Shown: positions 25,100-34,335, numbered from the stretch's first letter. The stretch: DNA of 64,000 bases from Streptomyces tirandamycinicus (GCF_003097515.1 NZ_CP029188.1:2362001-2426000), one strand, 5' to 3'. Notes: generated by a model not told the origin, from the sequence alone. A program made the numbers and translations.

Positions 25100-25449
25100 G
25101 AGCGGTAGGAGCGGTAGGAGCGGGCGGTGCCGGGCACCGGGGTGGCCGGCTCCTCCTCACCCGTCCGGCCGGTGGACGAGGGAGAGCCAGGGGGGTTCGC
25201 GAGCGGCGACGACACGGGGACGGGCCCGCAGGTCCATCGTGTGCCGTACCGGTGGACGACCACCTGCCGTACCGGCCCCGGACCAGGAGGAACCGTCCCT
25301 TCTCCTCAGGAAGCGAACCGTCAGGTGAACCGTGAAGCGAAAGGTGTGAGCGCAGGCCCATGGGCGAGCCTCTGGTGGCGGACATCGCGCGATACCCCTC
25401 GCCCTGGCCGACCATAGGCCCTGGCCGACCCTAGGACGGAGGTGAACCG
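25100..25449. other. 350-bp gap upstream of the CNNM genes
   Basis: No gene is supported. It starts with three 9-bp units of gagcggtag and ends with two copies of ccctggccgacc-n2-agg (about 25400-25435). A strong ribosome site GGAGGTGA (25438-25445) serves the CNNM gene at 25450. No magnesium riboswitch could be recognised. Confidence 0.45.
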
Positions 25450-27036
25450 ATGACCGAAGTGCTGCTGCTCCTCCTGTCGGTGCTGCTCGCCCTCGCCTGC
25501 GGGGGCTTCGTCGCCGCCGAGTTCTCCCTGACCACCGTCGAGCGGGCCGAGCTCGAGAGAGCTGCCGAGCGGAGTGAGCGCGGCGCGGCGAGCGCTCTGA
25601 AGGCGGTGCGGGAACTCACCTTCCACCTCTCCGGCGCCCAGCTCGGCATCACGGTCACCAACCTGGTCGTCGGCATGCTCGCCGAACCGTCCATCGCCAA
25701 GCTGATCAGCGGCCCGCTCAGGGCCCTGGGCGCCGCACCGTCCGTCGCCTCGTCACTCGCCCTCGTCATCGGAACGGGACTGTCCACGGTGTTCCTGATG
25801 GTGGTGGGCGAGCTGGTGCCCAAGAACTGGGCCATCTCCCGCCCGCTCGGGGTCGCCAGGGTGGTCGCCACCCCCCAGCGGATCTTCTCCTCGATCTTCC
25901 GCCCGCTGATCCGCCATCTGAACGACACGGCCAATCGGGTCGTACGCAGGCTCGGCCTGGAGCCCACGGAGGAGCTGGCCTCGGCGCGCAGCCCGCAGGA
26001 ACTCGTCGCCCTCGCCCGCCACTCGGCCAGGGAGGGGGCGCTGGAGGCGGACACCGCGGAGATGTTCGTCCGGACCCTGATGCTCGCCGAACTGACCGCG
26101 GAGAACGTGATGACGCCGCGCGTGCAGGTCACCTCCCTCGACGCGCAGGCCACCGCCGAGGACGTCGCCAACGCCACGCGCGCCACGGGACTGTCCCGCT
26201 TCCCCGTGTACCGGGGCGGTCTGGACACCGTGGTGGGGGTCGCACACATCAAGGACGTCCTGAGCGTTCCGGCCGACCGCCGCCACCGCCATCCGGTCGC
26301 CGAACTCATGCGCGAACCGCTGCTGGTGCCCGCCACCCTGGCCGTCGACCGGCTGCTCGACCTGCTGTCGGGCAAACGGACCATGGCCGTCGTCATCGAC
26401 GAGTACGGCGGCACGGCCGGGGTGGTGACTCTGGAGGACATCGTCGAAGAGGTCGTCGGCGAGGTCCGGGACGAGCACGATCCGCACGAGACGCCGGATC
26501 TCGCCCGGGCGGGTGAGGACGCGGACGGACGCGCGCTGTGGTCGGCCGACGGTGCCGCCCGCATGGACCAGCTCGACGTCATCGGGCTGCGGGTGCCGGA
26601 GGGACCGTACGAGACGCTGGCCGGGTTGATGGCCACGCGGCTGGGCCGGATCCCCGCCGTCGGCGACACCGTCGAACTGGCCGGATGGCGGCTGGATGTG
26701 GTGGACGCGTCGGGCCGGCGGGCGGCGCGGGTCCTGCTTCATGAGCCGCGAGTGGCGGGCGGGCCCGATGAGCCCGGCGGGCGGCCGCGGGCGGCGGCCG
26801 GGACGCACGAGCGCTCCGGCGGTTCGGAAGGCCGGGGAGGCTCCCACGGCCCGGGAAGCTCGCACGGCCCGGGAGGCCCGAGGGACCCGGGAGGGCCGGG
26901 TGGCCGCTCGGAGGGCCCGGGAGACGGGGCAGAAAACGCGGCAGAAGACCCGGCAGGAGGCTCGGCAGGAGACCCGGCGGGGGCAGGCCGCGTCGACGGA
27001 TCCACGGCACCCGACGGGGAGGGGGACGCACGATGA
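25450..27036 (+). CDS. CNNM/CBS-domain membrane protein (CorC/HlyC family), long form
   Basis: 528 residues. N-terminal CNNM transmembrane domain (~1-190) with AEFSLTTVERAELE, QLGITVTNLVVG and VGELVPKNWAIS. Two CBS domains follow (~200-330, with MTPRVQVTSLD, SRFPVYRGG and IDEYGGTAGVVTLEDIVEEVVGE). A CorC/HlyC domain comes next (~350-425, MDQLDVIGLRVPEGPYETLAG). The last ~100 residues are a Gly/Pro-rich tail. Such proteins are linked to magnesium or cobalt efflux. Its stop overlaps the next paralogue by 4 bp. Confidence 0.93.
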   Translation: MTEVLLLLLSVLLALACGGFVAAEFSLTTVERAELERAAERSERGAASALKAVRELTFHLSGAQLGITVTNLVVGMLAEPSIAKLISGPLRALGAAPSVASSLALVIGTGLSTVFLMVVGELVPKNWAISRPLGVARVVATPQRIFSSIFRPLIRHLNDTANRVVRRLGLEPTEELASARSPQELVALARHSAREGALEADTAEMFVRTLMLAELTAENVMTPRVQVTSLDAQATAEDVANATRATGLSRFPVYRGGLDTVVGVAHIKDVLSVPADRRHRHPVAELMREPLLVPATLAVDRLLDLLSGKRTMAVVIDEYGGTAGVVTLEDIVEEVVGEVRDEHDPHETPDLARAGEDADGRALWSADGAARMDQLDVIGLRVPEGPYETLAGLMATRLGRIPAVGDTVELAGWRLDVVDASGRRAARVLLHEPRVAGGPDEPGGRPRAAAGTHERSGGSEGRGGSHGPGSSHGPGGPRDPGGPGGRSEGPGDGAENAAEDPAGGSAGDPAGAGRVDGSTAPDGEGDAR

Positions 27037-28055
27037 CCGCCGTTCAGCTCTTCATCGGATTTCTGACCCTGGTCGCCAACGCCTTCTTCGTCGGCGCGGA
27101 GTTCGCCATGATCTCCGTGCGCCGCAGCCAGATCGAGCCCGAGGCGGACGCCGGAAACCGGCGCGCCCGGAGCGTGGTGTGGGGTCTGGAGCACGTCTCG
27201 GCCCTGCTCGCCGCGGCCCAGCTCGGCATCACCCTCTGCACGCTGGTGCTGGGCGTGGTCGCGGAACCGGCCATCGCCCATCTGCTGGAGCCGGTCTTCG
27301 ACGCCGTCGGCGTGCCCGACGGGCTGATCCACCCGATCTCGTTCGTGATCGCCCTCTCGGTCGCCACCTATCTGCACATGCTGCTCGGCGAGATGGTTCC
27401 CAAGAACATCGCCCTGGCGGAGCCCACCCGGGCCGCTCTGCTCCTCGGTCCTCCGCTGGTCGGGCTCACCCGTGCGCTGCGGCCGGTGATCTTCACCATC
27501 AACGCCTTCGCCAACGCGCTGCTGAGACTGCTGCGGGTGGAGACCAGGGACGAGGTCGCGGCGAGCTTCTCGGACGACGAGCTCGCCCGGATGGTCAGCG
27601 ACTCCGGAGCCGCCGGGCTGCTCGACGACCGGGCCGCCGGGCGGCTCAAGGACGCCCTGGAGCTGGGCCGCCGTCCGGTCGTGGACGTGGTGACGCCGGT
27701 GGAGCGGGTGATCTACGCGCAGGTGGGCACGACGCCCGAGGAACTGGAACGGCTCGCCGCGGAGTCCAGGTTCTCCCGCTTCCCCGTCGTCGACAGCACC
27801 CGCAGGATCCTCGGTTACCTGCATGTGAAGGACGCCCTGGACCAGGCGCCCCGCGACAGGCCGTTCCCGGTCTCGGCGCTGCGCCCGATCGCCCGGGTGC
27901 GGGCCGGGACACCCCTCGACGACATACTGACCGCCATGCGGCGCAGCCGTACCCATCTGGCGGCGGTCCTCGACCAGAACGGGAAGCTCGCGGGACTGGT
28001 CACGATGGAGGACGTGCTCCGCATCCTGGTGGGCCCTCCCGGGCAGACCCGCTGA
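27033..28055 (+). CDS. CNNM/CBS-domain membrane protein, short form
   Basis: 340 residues. Same CNNM fold (FVGAEFAMISVRRSQIE, QLGITLCTLVLG, LGEMVPKNIALAEP) and two CBS domains (VTPVERVIYAQ, SRFPVVDSTRRILGYLHVKD, DQNGKLAGLVTMEDVLRILVG). It ends straight after the CBS pair and lacks the CorC/HlyC domain and tail. ATGA overlap with the long form suggests the two are made together and may form a heteromeric transporter. Metal specificity not shown. Confidence 0.93.
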   Translation: MTAVQLFIGFLTLVANAFFVGAEFAMISVRRSQIEPEADAGNRRARSVVWGLEHVSALLAAAQLGITLCTLVLGVVAEPAIAHLLEPVFDAVGVPDGLIHPISFVIALSVATYLHMLLGEMVPKNIALAEPTRAALLLGPPLVGLTRALRPVIFTINAFANALLRLLRVETRDEVAASFSDDELARMVSDSGAAGLLDDRAAGRLKDALELGRRPVVDVVTPVERVIYAQVGTTPEELERLAAESRFSRFPVVDSTRRILGYLHVKDALDQAPRDRPFPVSALRPIARVRAGTPLDDILTAMRRSRTHLAAVLDQNGKLAGLVTMEDVLRILVGPPGQTR

Positions 28056-28181
28056 CACCGCCGGTCGCGGGTGGCTCCGGGCCGCGTGGGCTCCCGGGCC
28101 GGGCCCCGCCGGGATCGCCGGATCAGGGCGGGTGGCGGCTCGGGGCCCGCGGCGGCTCGGGGCCGTGCCGGGGGCGCCACA

Positions 28182-28197
28182 TACCGGGCGGTAGGAT
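28182..28197 (+). promoter_or_regulatory. TACCGGGCGGTA element and -10 of the SGNH hydrolase
   Basis: TACCGGGCGGTA (28182-28193) runs into TAGGAT (28192-28197), a good -10, only nine bases before the ATG at 28207. The mRNA should be leaderless or nearly so. The same 12-mer occurs at 36612 and 43303. Confidence 0.6.
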
Positions 28198-28206
28198 CGC
28201 ACGGCC

Positions 28207-29019
28207 ATGGAGATGAATGCCTCGTACACCAGTTTTGTCGCGGTCGGCGACTCGTTCACGGAGGGCATGTCCGACCTGCTCCCCGACGGAACGTACCGGG
28301 GCTGGGCCGATCTCCTCGCCGCCCGGCTGGCGGCCCGCTCCCCCGGCTTCCGCTACGCGAACCTCGCGGTCCGGGGCAAGCTCATCGGCCAGATCGTCGA
28401 GGAGCAGGTCGGCCTCGCCGCCGCCATGCGGGCGGACGTGGTGACGCTGGTCGGCGGCCTCAACGACGCACTGCGCCCCAGGTGCGACCTGGACCGGGTA
28501 CGGGACCGTCTCGAGGAGGCCGTGGAGCGCCTCGCCCCGAGCTGCCGCCGGCTGGTGCTGATGCGCAGCCCGGGACGGCGGGGCCCGGTCATGGAACGCT
28601 TCCGCCCCCGCATGGAGGCGCTCTTCGAGCACATCGACGCCCTGGCGGCCCGGCACGGCGCGCTGGTGGTCGACCTGTACGGGGCCGAGGCCCTCGGCGA
28701 CCAGCGCATGTGGGACGTGGACCGGCTGCATCTCACGGCCGAGGGCCACCGCAGGGTCGCCGAAGCCGTCTGGCAGGCACTCGGCCTGGCCGCCGAGGAC
28801 GACTGGCGGTCCCCCCTGCCCCCGTCCGTGCCCCTCGGCTGGACGGCCCGGCGGACCGCCGACCTCCGTTTCGCCCGGGAGCACCTGGGCCCGTGGATCG
28901 GCCGCCGCCTCACCGGGCGCTCGTCGGGCGACGGGCTGCGCCCGAAGCGGCCGGAACTGCTGGCGTGGGACGCGGACGGAAGCCCGCGGGACGGCCGCCA
29001 CGCGCCGGGGCTCTCGTAG
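28207..29019 (+). CDS. SGNH/GDSL-family hydrolase
   Basis: 270 residues. Block I is VGDSFTEGM (nucleophile Ser), block II Gly lies in AVRGKLIGQ, block III is GGLNDALRP (Asn) and block V is DRLHLTAEGH (Asp, His). No signal peptide, so it should be a cytoplasmic esterase or acyl hydrolase. The close -10 (28192-28197) fixes the start. Stand-alone; purB follows after 59 bp with its own -10. Confidence 0.92.
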   Translation: MEMNASYTSFVAVGDSFTEGMSDLLPDGTYRGWADLLAARLAARSPGFRYANLAVRGKLIGQIVEEQVGLAAAMRADVVTLVGGLNDALRPRCDLDRVRDRLEEAVERLAPSCRRLVLMRSPGRRGPVMERFRPRMEALFEHIDALAARHGALVVDLYGAEALGDQRMWDVDRLHLTAEGHRRVAEAVWQALGLAAEDDWRSPLPPSVPLGWTARRTADLRFAREHLGPWIGRRLTGRSSGDGLRPKRPELLAWDADGSPRDGRHAPGLS

Positions 29020-29064
29020 CAAGCCACAAATCGGGGCGGGGCACCGGCCTGCGTGAACCGCCAG

Positions 29065-29070
29065 TAGAAT
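29065..29070 (+). promoter_or_regulatory. -10 box of purB (leaderless)
   Basis: TAGAAT sits eight bases before the GTG at 29079, so transcription would start at or next to the start codon. No clear -35 is seen. This supports GTG 29079 over GTG 29073. Confidence 0.6.
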
Positions 29071-29078
29071 CGGTGCAC

Positions 29079-30512
29079 GTGACTGCAAAGCCTCGCATCC
29101 CCAACGTCCTGGCCGGCCGCTACGCCTCCGCGGAGCTCGCCGGGCTGTGGTCCCCCGAGCAGAAGGTGAAGCTGGAGCGCCGGCTCTGGCTGGCGGTGCT
29201 GCGTGCACAGCAGGACCTGGGGATCGAGGTGCCCGACGCCGCCCTCGCCGACTACGAGCGGGTCCTCGACGAGGTCGACCTGGCGTCGATCGCCGAGCGG
29301 GAGAAGGTCACCCGGCACGACGTCAAGGCGCGGATCGAGGAGTTCAACGCCCTCGCCGGCCACGAGCACGTGCACAAGGGCATGACCTCCCGCGACCTCA
29401 CCGAGAACGTCGAGCAGTTGCAGATCCGGCTCTCGCTGGAACTGATGCGGGACCGTACGGTCGCCGTGCTGGCACGGCTCGGCAGGCTGTCCGCCGAGTA
29501 CGCCGAGCTGGTGATGGCGGGCCGCTCCCACAATGTCGCGGCGCAGGCCACGACGCTGGGCAAGCGGTTCGCGACGGCGGCGGACGAGCTGCTGGTCGCC
29601 TACGCCAGGGTCGAGGAGCTCCTCGCCCGGTACCCGCTGCGCGGCATCAAGGGCCCGGTCGGCACCGCCCAGGACATGCTGGACCTCCTCGGCGGGGACG
29701 CCGCGAAGCTCGAGGAGCTGGAGCAGCGCATCGCGGGCCACCTCGGCTTCGCCCATGCCTTCACCTCCGTGGGCCAGGTCTATCCGCGGTCGCTGGACTA
29801 CGACGTGGTCACGACACTGGTGCAGCTGGCCGCCGCACCGTCGTCGGTGGCGAAGACGATCCGGCTGATGGCCGGGCACGAGCTCGTCACCGAGGGCTTC
29901 AAGCCCGGCCAGGTCGGCTCCTCCGCGATGCCGCACAAGATGAACACCCGCTCCTGCGAGCGCGTCAACGGCCTCATGGTGGTACTGCGCGGCTACGCCT
30001 CGATGGCCGGCGAGCTGGCGGGCGACCAGTGGAACGAGGGCGACGTCTCCTGCTCGGTCGTGCGCCGGGTCGCCCTCCCGGACGCGTTCTTCGCGCTCGA
30101 CGGCCTGCTGGAGACCTTCCTGACCGTGCTCGACGAGTTCGGCGCCTTCCCGGCGGTCGTGGCCCGCGAACTCGACCGCTACCTGCCGTTCCTGGCCACC
30201 ACCAAGGTGCTGATGGGCGCCGTGCGGGCCGGGGTCGGCCGCGAGGTCGCCCACGAGGCCATCAAGGAGAACGCGGTCGCCTCCGCCCTGGCCATGCGCG
30301 AGCAGGGTGCCGAGCGCAACGAGCTGCTGGACAGGCTCGCCGCCGACGACCGCGTGCCGCTGGACCGGGCCCAGCTGGACGCGCTGATGGCGGACAAGCT
30401 GTCCTTCACCGGTGCGGCGAGCGGCCAGGTCGCCTCGGTGGTCTCCCGTATCGAGGAGATCGCCAAGCAGCATCCGGAGGCTGCCGCGTACACCCCGGGT
30501 TCCATCCTCTGA
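29079..30512 (+). CDS. purB: Adenylosuccinate lyase
   Basis: 477 residues. Cleaves SAICAR and adenylosuccinate, releasing fumarate, in purine synthesis. Fumarase-superfamily motifs are clear: HEHVHKGMTSRDLTENV (catalytic His), GRSHNVAAQATTLGKR, and GQVGSSAMPHKMNTRSCERV (SSxMPxKxN signature with catalytic Ser loop). Start by GTG 29079, read by the adjoining -10 as a leaderless message. The DNA glycosylase gene starts 16 bp after the stop. Confidence 0.96.
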   Translation: MTAKPRIPNVLAGRYASAELAGLWSPEQKVKLERRLWLAVLRAQQDLGIEVPDAALADYERVLDEVDLASIAEREKVTRHDVKARIEEFNALAGHEHVHKGMTSRDLTENVEQLQIRLSLELMRDRTVAVLARLGRLSAEYAELVMAGRSHNVAAQATTLGKRFATAADELLVAYARVEELLARYPLRGIKGPVGTAQDMLDLLGGDAAKLEELEQRIAGHLGFAHAFTSVGQVYPRSLDYDVVTTLVQLAAAPSSVAKTIRLMAGHELVTEGFKPGQVGSSAMPHKMNTRSCERVNGLMVVLRGYASMAGELAGDQWNEGDVSCSVVRRVALPDAFFALDGLLETFLTVLDEFGAFPAVVARELDRYLPFLATTKVLMGAVRAGVGREVAHEAIKENAVASALAMREQGAERNELLDRLAADDRVPLDRAQLDALMADKLSFTGAASGQVASVVSRIEEIAKQHPEAAAYTPGSIL

Positions 30513-30528
30513 CCCGGGCGGCGCCGGC

Positions 30529-31083
30529 ATGCCCCGCATCACCGCCGCGGAACTGGAGGCCGCCCGCGATCGCCTCGTCCCCGATGTGATCGCGGACGGT
30601 CTGTCCGTCCTGTTCTGCGGAATCAATCCCGGCCTGATGACGGCCGCGACCGGGCATCACTTCGCCCGGCCCGGGAACCGCTTCTGGCCCGTGCTGCACG
30701 CGTCGGGATTCACCCCGCGTCAACTGAGGCCGTGCGAGCAGCACGAGCTGCCGGCCCATGGACTGGGCATCACCAACGTCGCCGCCCGGCCCACCGCGCG
30801 GGCCGACGAACTCACCGAGGAGGAGCTCCGCGAGGGCGGCCGGATCCTCAGGGAGAAGGTGGAGCGCCATCGGCCCCGCTGGCTGGCGGTCGCGGGCGTC
30901 ACGGCGTACCGCACGGCCTTCGGCGACCGCGGAGCACGCATCGGCCGTCAGGACCGTACGATCGGCGAGACCCGGGTCTGGGCACTGCCGAACCCCAGTG
31001 GGCTGAACGCGCATTGGACGCTCCGGACCATGGCGGAGGAGTACGGCCGGCTGCGAGCGGCGGCATCGGAGTGGGAGTCCTGA
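30529..31083 (+). CDS. mug: G/U mismatch-specific uracil-DNA glycosylase (Mug type)
   Basis: 184 residues. Motif 1 is CGINPGLMTAATGHHFARPGNRFW and motif 2 is PNPSGLNAHW, diagnostic of the Mug/TDG family. It removes uracil or damaged pyrimidine from G mismatches in DNA. Start ATG 30529, 16 bp after purB, so likely co-transcribed. C-terminus reaches LRAAASEWES. Confidence 0.93.
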   Translation: MPRITAAELEAARDRLVPDVIADGLSVLFCGINPGLMTAATGHHFARPGNRFWPVLHASGFTPRQLRPCEQHELPAHGLGITNVAARPTARADELTEEELREGGRILREKVERHRPRWLAVAGVTAYRTAFGDRGARIGRQDRTIGETRVWALPNPSGLNAHWTLRTMAEEYGRLRAAASEWES

Positions 31084-31509
31084 CGGTGATGCCGGCGGCC
31101 CGGCCCCTGCGCCGTCCGGTGCCGCCCACGAAGGGGAACGTGCCTGCCTGCAGCACCGATCCGAAGTGGACCGCTTCGGCGAGGGCTCTGCCGGTCCTGG
31201 CGGACCGCGAAGTCTCCCGGTGACCGCCGAAGTCATCCGCGCGGGACCGGCACGAGCATCCCGGACATCACCCACTCCATAGCCATGACCTGCAACGTCA
31301 CGACGCACAGAGCTCCCGACGTGCCGCTGTCACGGGGTGTACCACTCCATGACAGCGGCCCGTTGGGCCGTTGAGCTGATGAATCAGCCTGCATCGAGCG
31401 TGCCTCACTCGGCCGGTGACCGGCACTGCCTGACCATGAGCGCTGGAAGGCGTCGGAGGACGTGCCCTTCGGCGCCTTGGGATACGCCGACTACGAAAGC
31501 AGATACGCC
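31084..31509. other. Gap between mug and the collagen-like gene
   Basis: About 425 bp, noticeably less GC-rich than its neighbours. No gene is convincing. An inverted repeat (ccgctgtcacgggg...ccatgacagcgg, 31323-31356) could be a hairpin terminator. The right end carries GGAGGA (31455-31460), three bases before an alternative GTG start at 31462 for the next gene. Confidence 0.4.
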
Positions 31510-32106
31510 ATGCGTGCTGGACCTCGGCTCCGGCCCCTCTCCCCACGTACAACGGTACTGACCGGAGGTCTCCTGCTCTCGACAGCTCTATCGGCCTTGG
31601 CCACTCCTGCGCTGGCCGCCGTTCAGGCCCACGGGACGACGGCTCAGGCACCCGCGGTGCCGGTATCAGCAGACGACCGGTGCGACAGACACCCCTTCGA
31701 CGGCTCTTTCCCACTCGCACTGGGCGACCGCGACAAGTGCAGGGGCAAAGCCGGACCCCCCGGACCCCCCGGACCCCCCGGACCTGCCGGACCTGCCGGA
31801 CCTGCCGGACCCCCCGGACCTGCCGGACCCACTGGACCTGCCGGACCTCCCGGAGTTTCCGGCTACCAACAGGTTTCCAACACTCAGACGTGCGGAGCCG
31901 ACACCTTCTGCATGTTCACGGCAACCTGTCCAGCCGGGACGGTGGTCACAGGCGGCGGTCTCAACACCAACACCTTCATCAGTAGCGGTGTGTACCTCTA
32001 TGAGTCCGGACCGATCAGCAACACCACGTGGAGAAGCACCATGCGCAACACCACCGCCTCCACCTTCAGCGTCACTGTCCGGGCCATCTGCGCCAACGCT
32101 TCCTAA
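31510..32106 (+). CDS. Secreted collagen-like (Gly-X-Y) protein
   Basis: 198 residues. A signal peptide spans ~1-37 ([22 protein letters not shown]). After a short linker comes a run of 13 Gly-X-Y triplets (GPP, GPA, GPT; ~79-117) that should form a collagen-type triple helix. The C-terminal ~80 residues hold four Cys ([24 protein letters not shown]) and Thr/Asn-rich beta-type sequence, a probable trimerising or adhesive domain. Lower GC than neighbours suggests transfer. GTG 31462 is an alternative start; ATG 31510 is preferred because it opens the signal peptide directly. Confidence 0.8.
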   Translation: MRAGPRLRPLSPRTTVLTGGLLLSTALSALATPALAAVQAHGTTAQAPAVPVSADDRCDRHPFDGSFPLALGDRDKCRGKAGPPGPPGPPGPAGPAGPAGPPGPAGPTGPAGPPGVSGYQQVSNTQTCGADTFCMFTATCPAGTVVTGGGLNTNTFISSGVYLYESGPISNTTWRSTMRNTTASTFSVTVRAICANAS

Positions 32107-32152
32107 TGCCGATGATCAAGCAGCCGTTGTGACTGGCGGTGCGGTGTTGTAG

Positions 32153-32248
32153 CAGCGGCAACCCGACCCTACGAATGGCTCGATCAACCCGATCAAGAAG
32201 GTGGAGTCGGCTGAGAGCCCGGGCGTGACGTACGACGACAACTCCTAA
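32153..32248 (+). pseudogene. Possible 3' end remnant of an unknown gene
   Basis: A plus-strand frame between TAG (32150) and TAA (32246) reads GSINPIKKVESAESPGV then TYDDNS, with clean third-position GC and a protein-like composition. It lacks a start and may be what is left of a gene displaced by the neighbours. Very short, so weak. Confidence 0.25.
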
Positions 32249-32679
32249 GGCGGATCGACCTCGGTGACGACGGCCAGCAGCTGGTACGGCAGTTCGGTGC
32301 CCCATTTCGAGACCCCCAGCACCACCCACCGTCCGTCGGCCCGCCACAGATGTACGTCCGGCACCGATGCGCTCAGCATGGCCCAGGGCTCCGGTATGTG
32401 CTCCTCCTCGACCGATCTGATCAGCACCGAGCGCAGGCTGAAGATCTGGGGAGGGCCCCATCGCGCGCTGAGCACGGCGGCCAGGGCCTCCCGCTCCGCC
32501 TCGTACTGGTCCCCGGCGACCTCCAGGTGCGATCGGTCGTCCCAGAACTCCTCGCTCGTGCTCAGCTCGGCCGTGTGGTAGCCCGGAGCGCTGCTGCCCA
32601 CGTCCGACCGGCCCGCCCGCACGGGGAACGGCCGGGAGCGCAACAGGTCGATGGTCGCCAGGTGCCGTGCGATGGTCAT
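32245..32679 (-). CDS. Conserved-looking hypothetical protein
   Basis: 144 residues from the ATG at 32679 (the frame extends to 32760). No named family recognised. It is soluble and acidic, with LRSRPFPVRAGRSDVG, EREALAAVLSARWGPPQIFSL and a C-terminal VVLGVSKWGTELPYQLLAVVTEV. The pattern resembles single-domain Streptomyces proteins of unknown role. It is convergent to the collagen-like gene and divergent from the ROK regulator. Confidence 0.65.
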   Translation of the reverse strand: MTIARHLATIDLLRSRPFPVRAGRSDVGSSAPGYHTAELSTSEEFWDDRSHLEVAGDQYEAEREALAAVLSARWGPPQIFSLRSVLIRSVEEEHIPEPWAMLSASVPDVHLWRADGRWVVLGVSKWGTELPYQLLAVVTEVDPP

Positions 32680-32944
32680 GCCTTCAGTAAACCTTTCCCC
32701 ACTGACATATGGCGGTCTGTCAGCTGACCCTGCGATGGACCACCGCCACCCGGAGGGCACCCCGCGGCCGGCCCGGGTCCGTCGCCCCGGCGGCCTCGCC
32801 CCCGGCGCCCCGGCGCCCCGGACCGGAGATCACCGCTGAGCCGCGGGCGCCGGGATCACAGGGCCGCGGTCCCGGGTGCTCGCAGCGCTCCGCCGCCATT
32901 GAGTACGATCCGCCAGACATGTGTACGAGCTGGGAGGGCACACG

Positions 32945-34102
32945 GTGGGGCGGCTGACCGGAGGCGACCCGTCGCTGCTGCGGCGGATCAATTCCGCGGT
33001 GGTGCTCCACGCGCTGCGGGGATCCGGCTCCGCCACGCTCACCGATCTGACCCGGATCACCGGTCTGTCCCGGCCGACCGTCGAGGGTGTCGTGGAAGGC
33101 CTGGTCGCCTCGGGGCTGGTGGCGGAGACGGGGCCCGACGAGGGAGAGGCCCGCAGGCAGGGGCGGCCGGCACGCCGGTTCCGGTTCCGCGCCGAGGCCG
33201 GGCATCTGCTGGGTGTGGAGATCGGCCCGCACCGGGTCGCCGTGCTGCTGTCGGGTCTGGACGGCCGGATCATCGGGTCCGGTTCACGAGAGGTGTCCGA
33301 GACGGCCTGCGCCGACGACCGTCTCGAACGGGTCCGCGGCGTCGTCGCCGACGTCCTGCGCAGGACCGGGGTGGCCAGGAGCTCGCTGCGCGCGGTCGGG
33401 GTGGGCACGCCGGGCATCGTCGAGGCGGACGGCACGGTACGGCTGGGCACGGCGCTGCCCGGCTGGACCGGGCTGGCCCTGGGCGAGCGGCTGAGGCGGT
33501 CGTTCCGCTGCCCGGTGCTCGTGGAGAACGACGCCAACGCGGCGGCCGTGGCCGAGCACTGGAAGGGTGCGGGGACGGACTCCGACGACCTCGTCTTCGT
33601 CCTCGCGGGGCTCAGCCCCGGGGCGGGTTCACTGATCGGCGGGCGGCTGCACCGGGGCTACGGCGGCGCGGCCGGTGAGATCGGCGCGCTGCATCTGCTG
33701 GGCAGGGAGGTCACACCGGAGACGCTGCTGTCGACGACCGGTGAGCCGCTGCACCCGCTGGACGAGCGTGCGGTCGCCGGGGTGTTCGCCGAGGCGCGCG
33801 AGGGCGACGAGCGTGCGCTCGCGGCGGTCGACCGGTTCATCCAGCGGCTGGTGCACGATGTGGCGGCGCTGGTGCTCGCGCTCGACCCCGAGCTGGTGGT
33901 GGTCGGGGGCTGGGCCGCGGGGCTCGACGGGGTACTCCCTCCGCTGCGGGACGAACTGTCCCGCTACTGCCTTCGGCCGCCCCGTGTGGCGCTCTCCCTG
34001 CTCGGTGAGGCGGCGGTGGCGACGGGGGCGCTGCGACTGGCGCTCGACCATGTGGAGGAGCAGCTGTTCGCCGTCGAGGGAACGGTGACGGCCCGGCGCT
34101 GA
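32945..34102 (+). CDS. ROK-family transcriptional regulator
   Basis: 385 residues from the GTG at 32945, with GGGAGGG eight bases upstream and TACGAT (32904-32909) as a possible -10. An N-terminal winged helix (~5-75; SATLTDLTRITGLSRPTVEGVVEGLVASGLV) precedes a ROK/ASKHA domain: VGVGTPGIVE, VENDANAAAVAEHW, GYGGAAGEIGAL. The usual ROK zinc motif (CxCGxxGC) is absent, so it is a ROK regulator rather than a sugar kinase. It likely responds to a sugar or sugar phosphate. Targets unknown. Confidence 0.88.
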   Translation: MGRLTGGDPSLLRRINSAVVLHALRGSGSATLTDLTRITGLSRPTVEGVVEGLVASGLVAETGPDEGEARRQGRPARRFRFRAEAGHLLGVEIGPHRVAVLLSGLDGRIIGSGSREVSETACADDRLERVRGVVADVLRRTGVARSSLRAVGVGTPGIVEADGTVRLGTALPGWTGLALGERLRRSFRCPVLVENDANAAAVAEHWKGAGTDSDDLVFVLAGLSPGAGSLIGGRLHRGYGGAAGEIGALHLLGREVTPETLLSTTGEPLHPLDERAVAGVFAEAREGDERALAAVDRFIQRLVHDVAALVLALDPELVVVGGWAAGLDGVLPPLRDELSRYCLRPPRVALSLLGEAAVATGALRLALDHVEEQLFAVEGTVTARR

Positions 34103-34143
34103 GCGCCCGGCCCTCGGCGCCGGACCGGGCGGGGCGGTCGGGA

Positions 34144-34335
34144 GGCTCGGCGGCGGCTGGATCCGATGGCGGTCAGCAGGCTCGGCGGCGGCTGGATCCG
34201 ATGGCGGTCAGCAGGCTCGGCGGCGGCTGGATCCGATGGCGGTCAGCAGGCTCGGCGGCGGCTGGATCCGATGGCGGTCAGCAGGCTCGGCGGCGGCTGG
34301 ATCCGATGGCGGTCAGCAGGCTCGGCGGCGGCTGG
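34144..34335. repeat. 35-bp tandem array spanning the GntR gene stop codon
   Basis: Five contiguous identical 35-bp units (34144-34318) and a partial sixth (34319-34335). The last full unit contains the final residues and stop of the minus-strand GntR gene (34313), so the array is a string of copies of that gene's 3' tip. 35 bp is not a multiple of three. It fills the space between the convergent ROK and GntR genes. Confidence 0.93.

Noticed and set aside
28353..30626. Long minus-strand open frame opposite the SGNH hydrolase and purB
   Set aside because: purB and the SGNH hydrolase have full motifs on the plus strand; the antisense product has none.
31740..31860. Repeat region considered as CRISPR or microsatellite only
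   Set aside because: It is in frame in a secreted protein and encodes Gly-X-Y triplets.
34144..34335. Possible CRISPR array
   Set aside because: The 35-bp units are contiguous with no spacers, and there are no cas genes; it is a simple tandem repeat.
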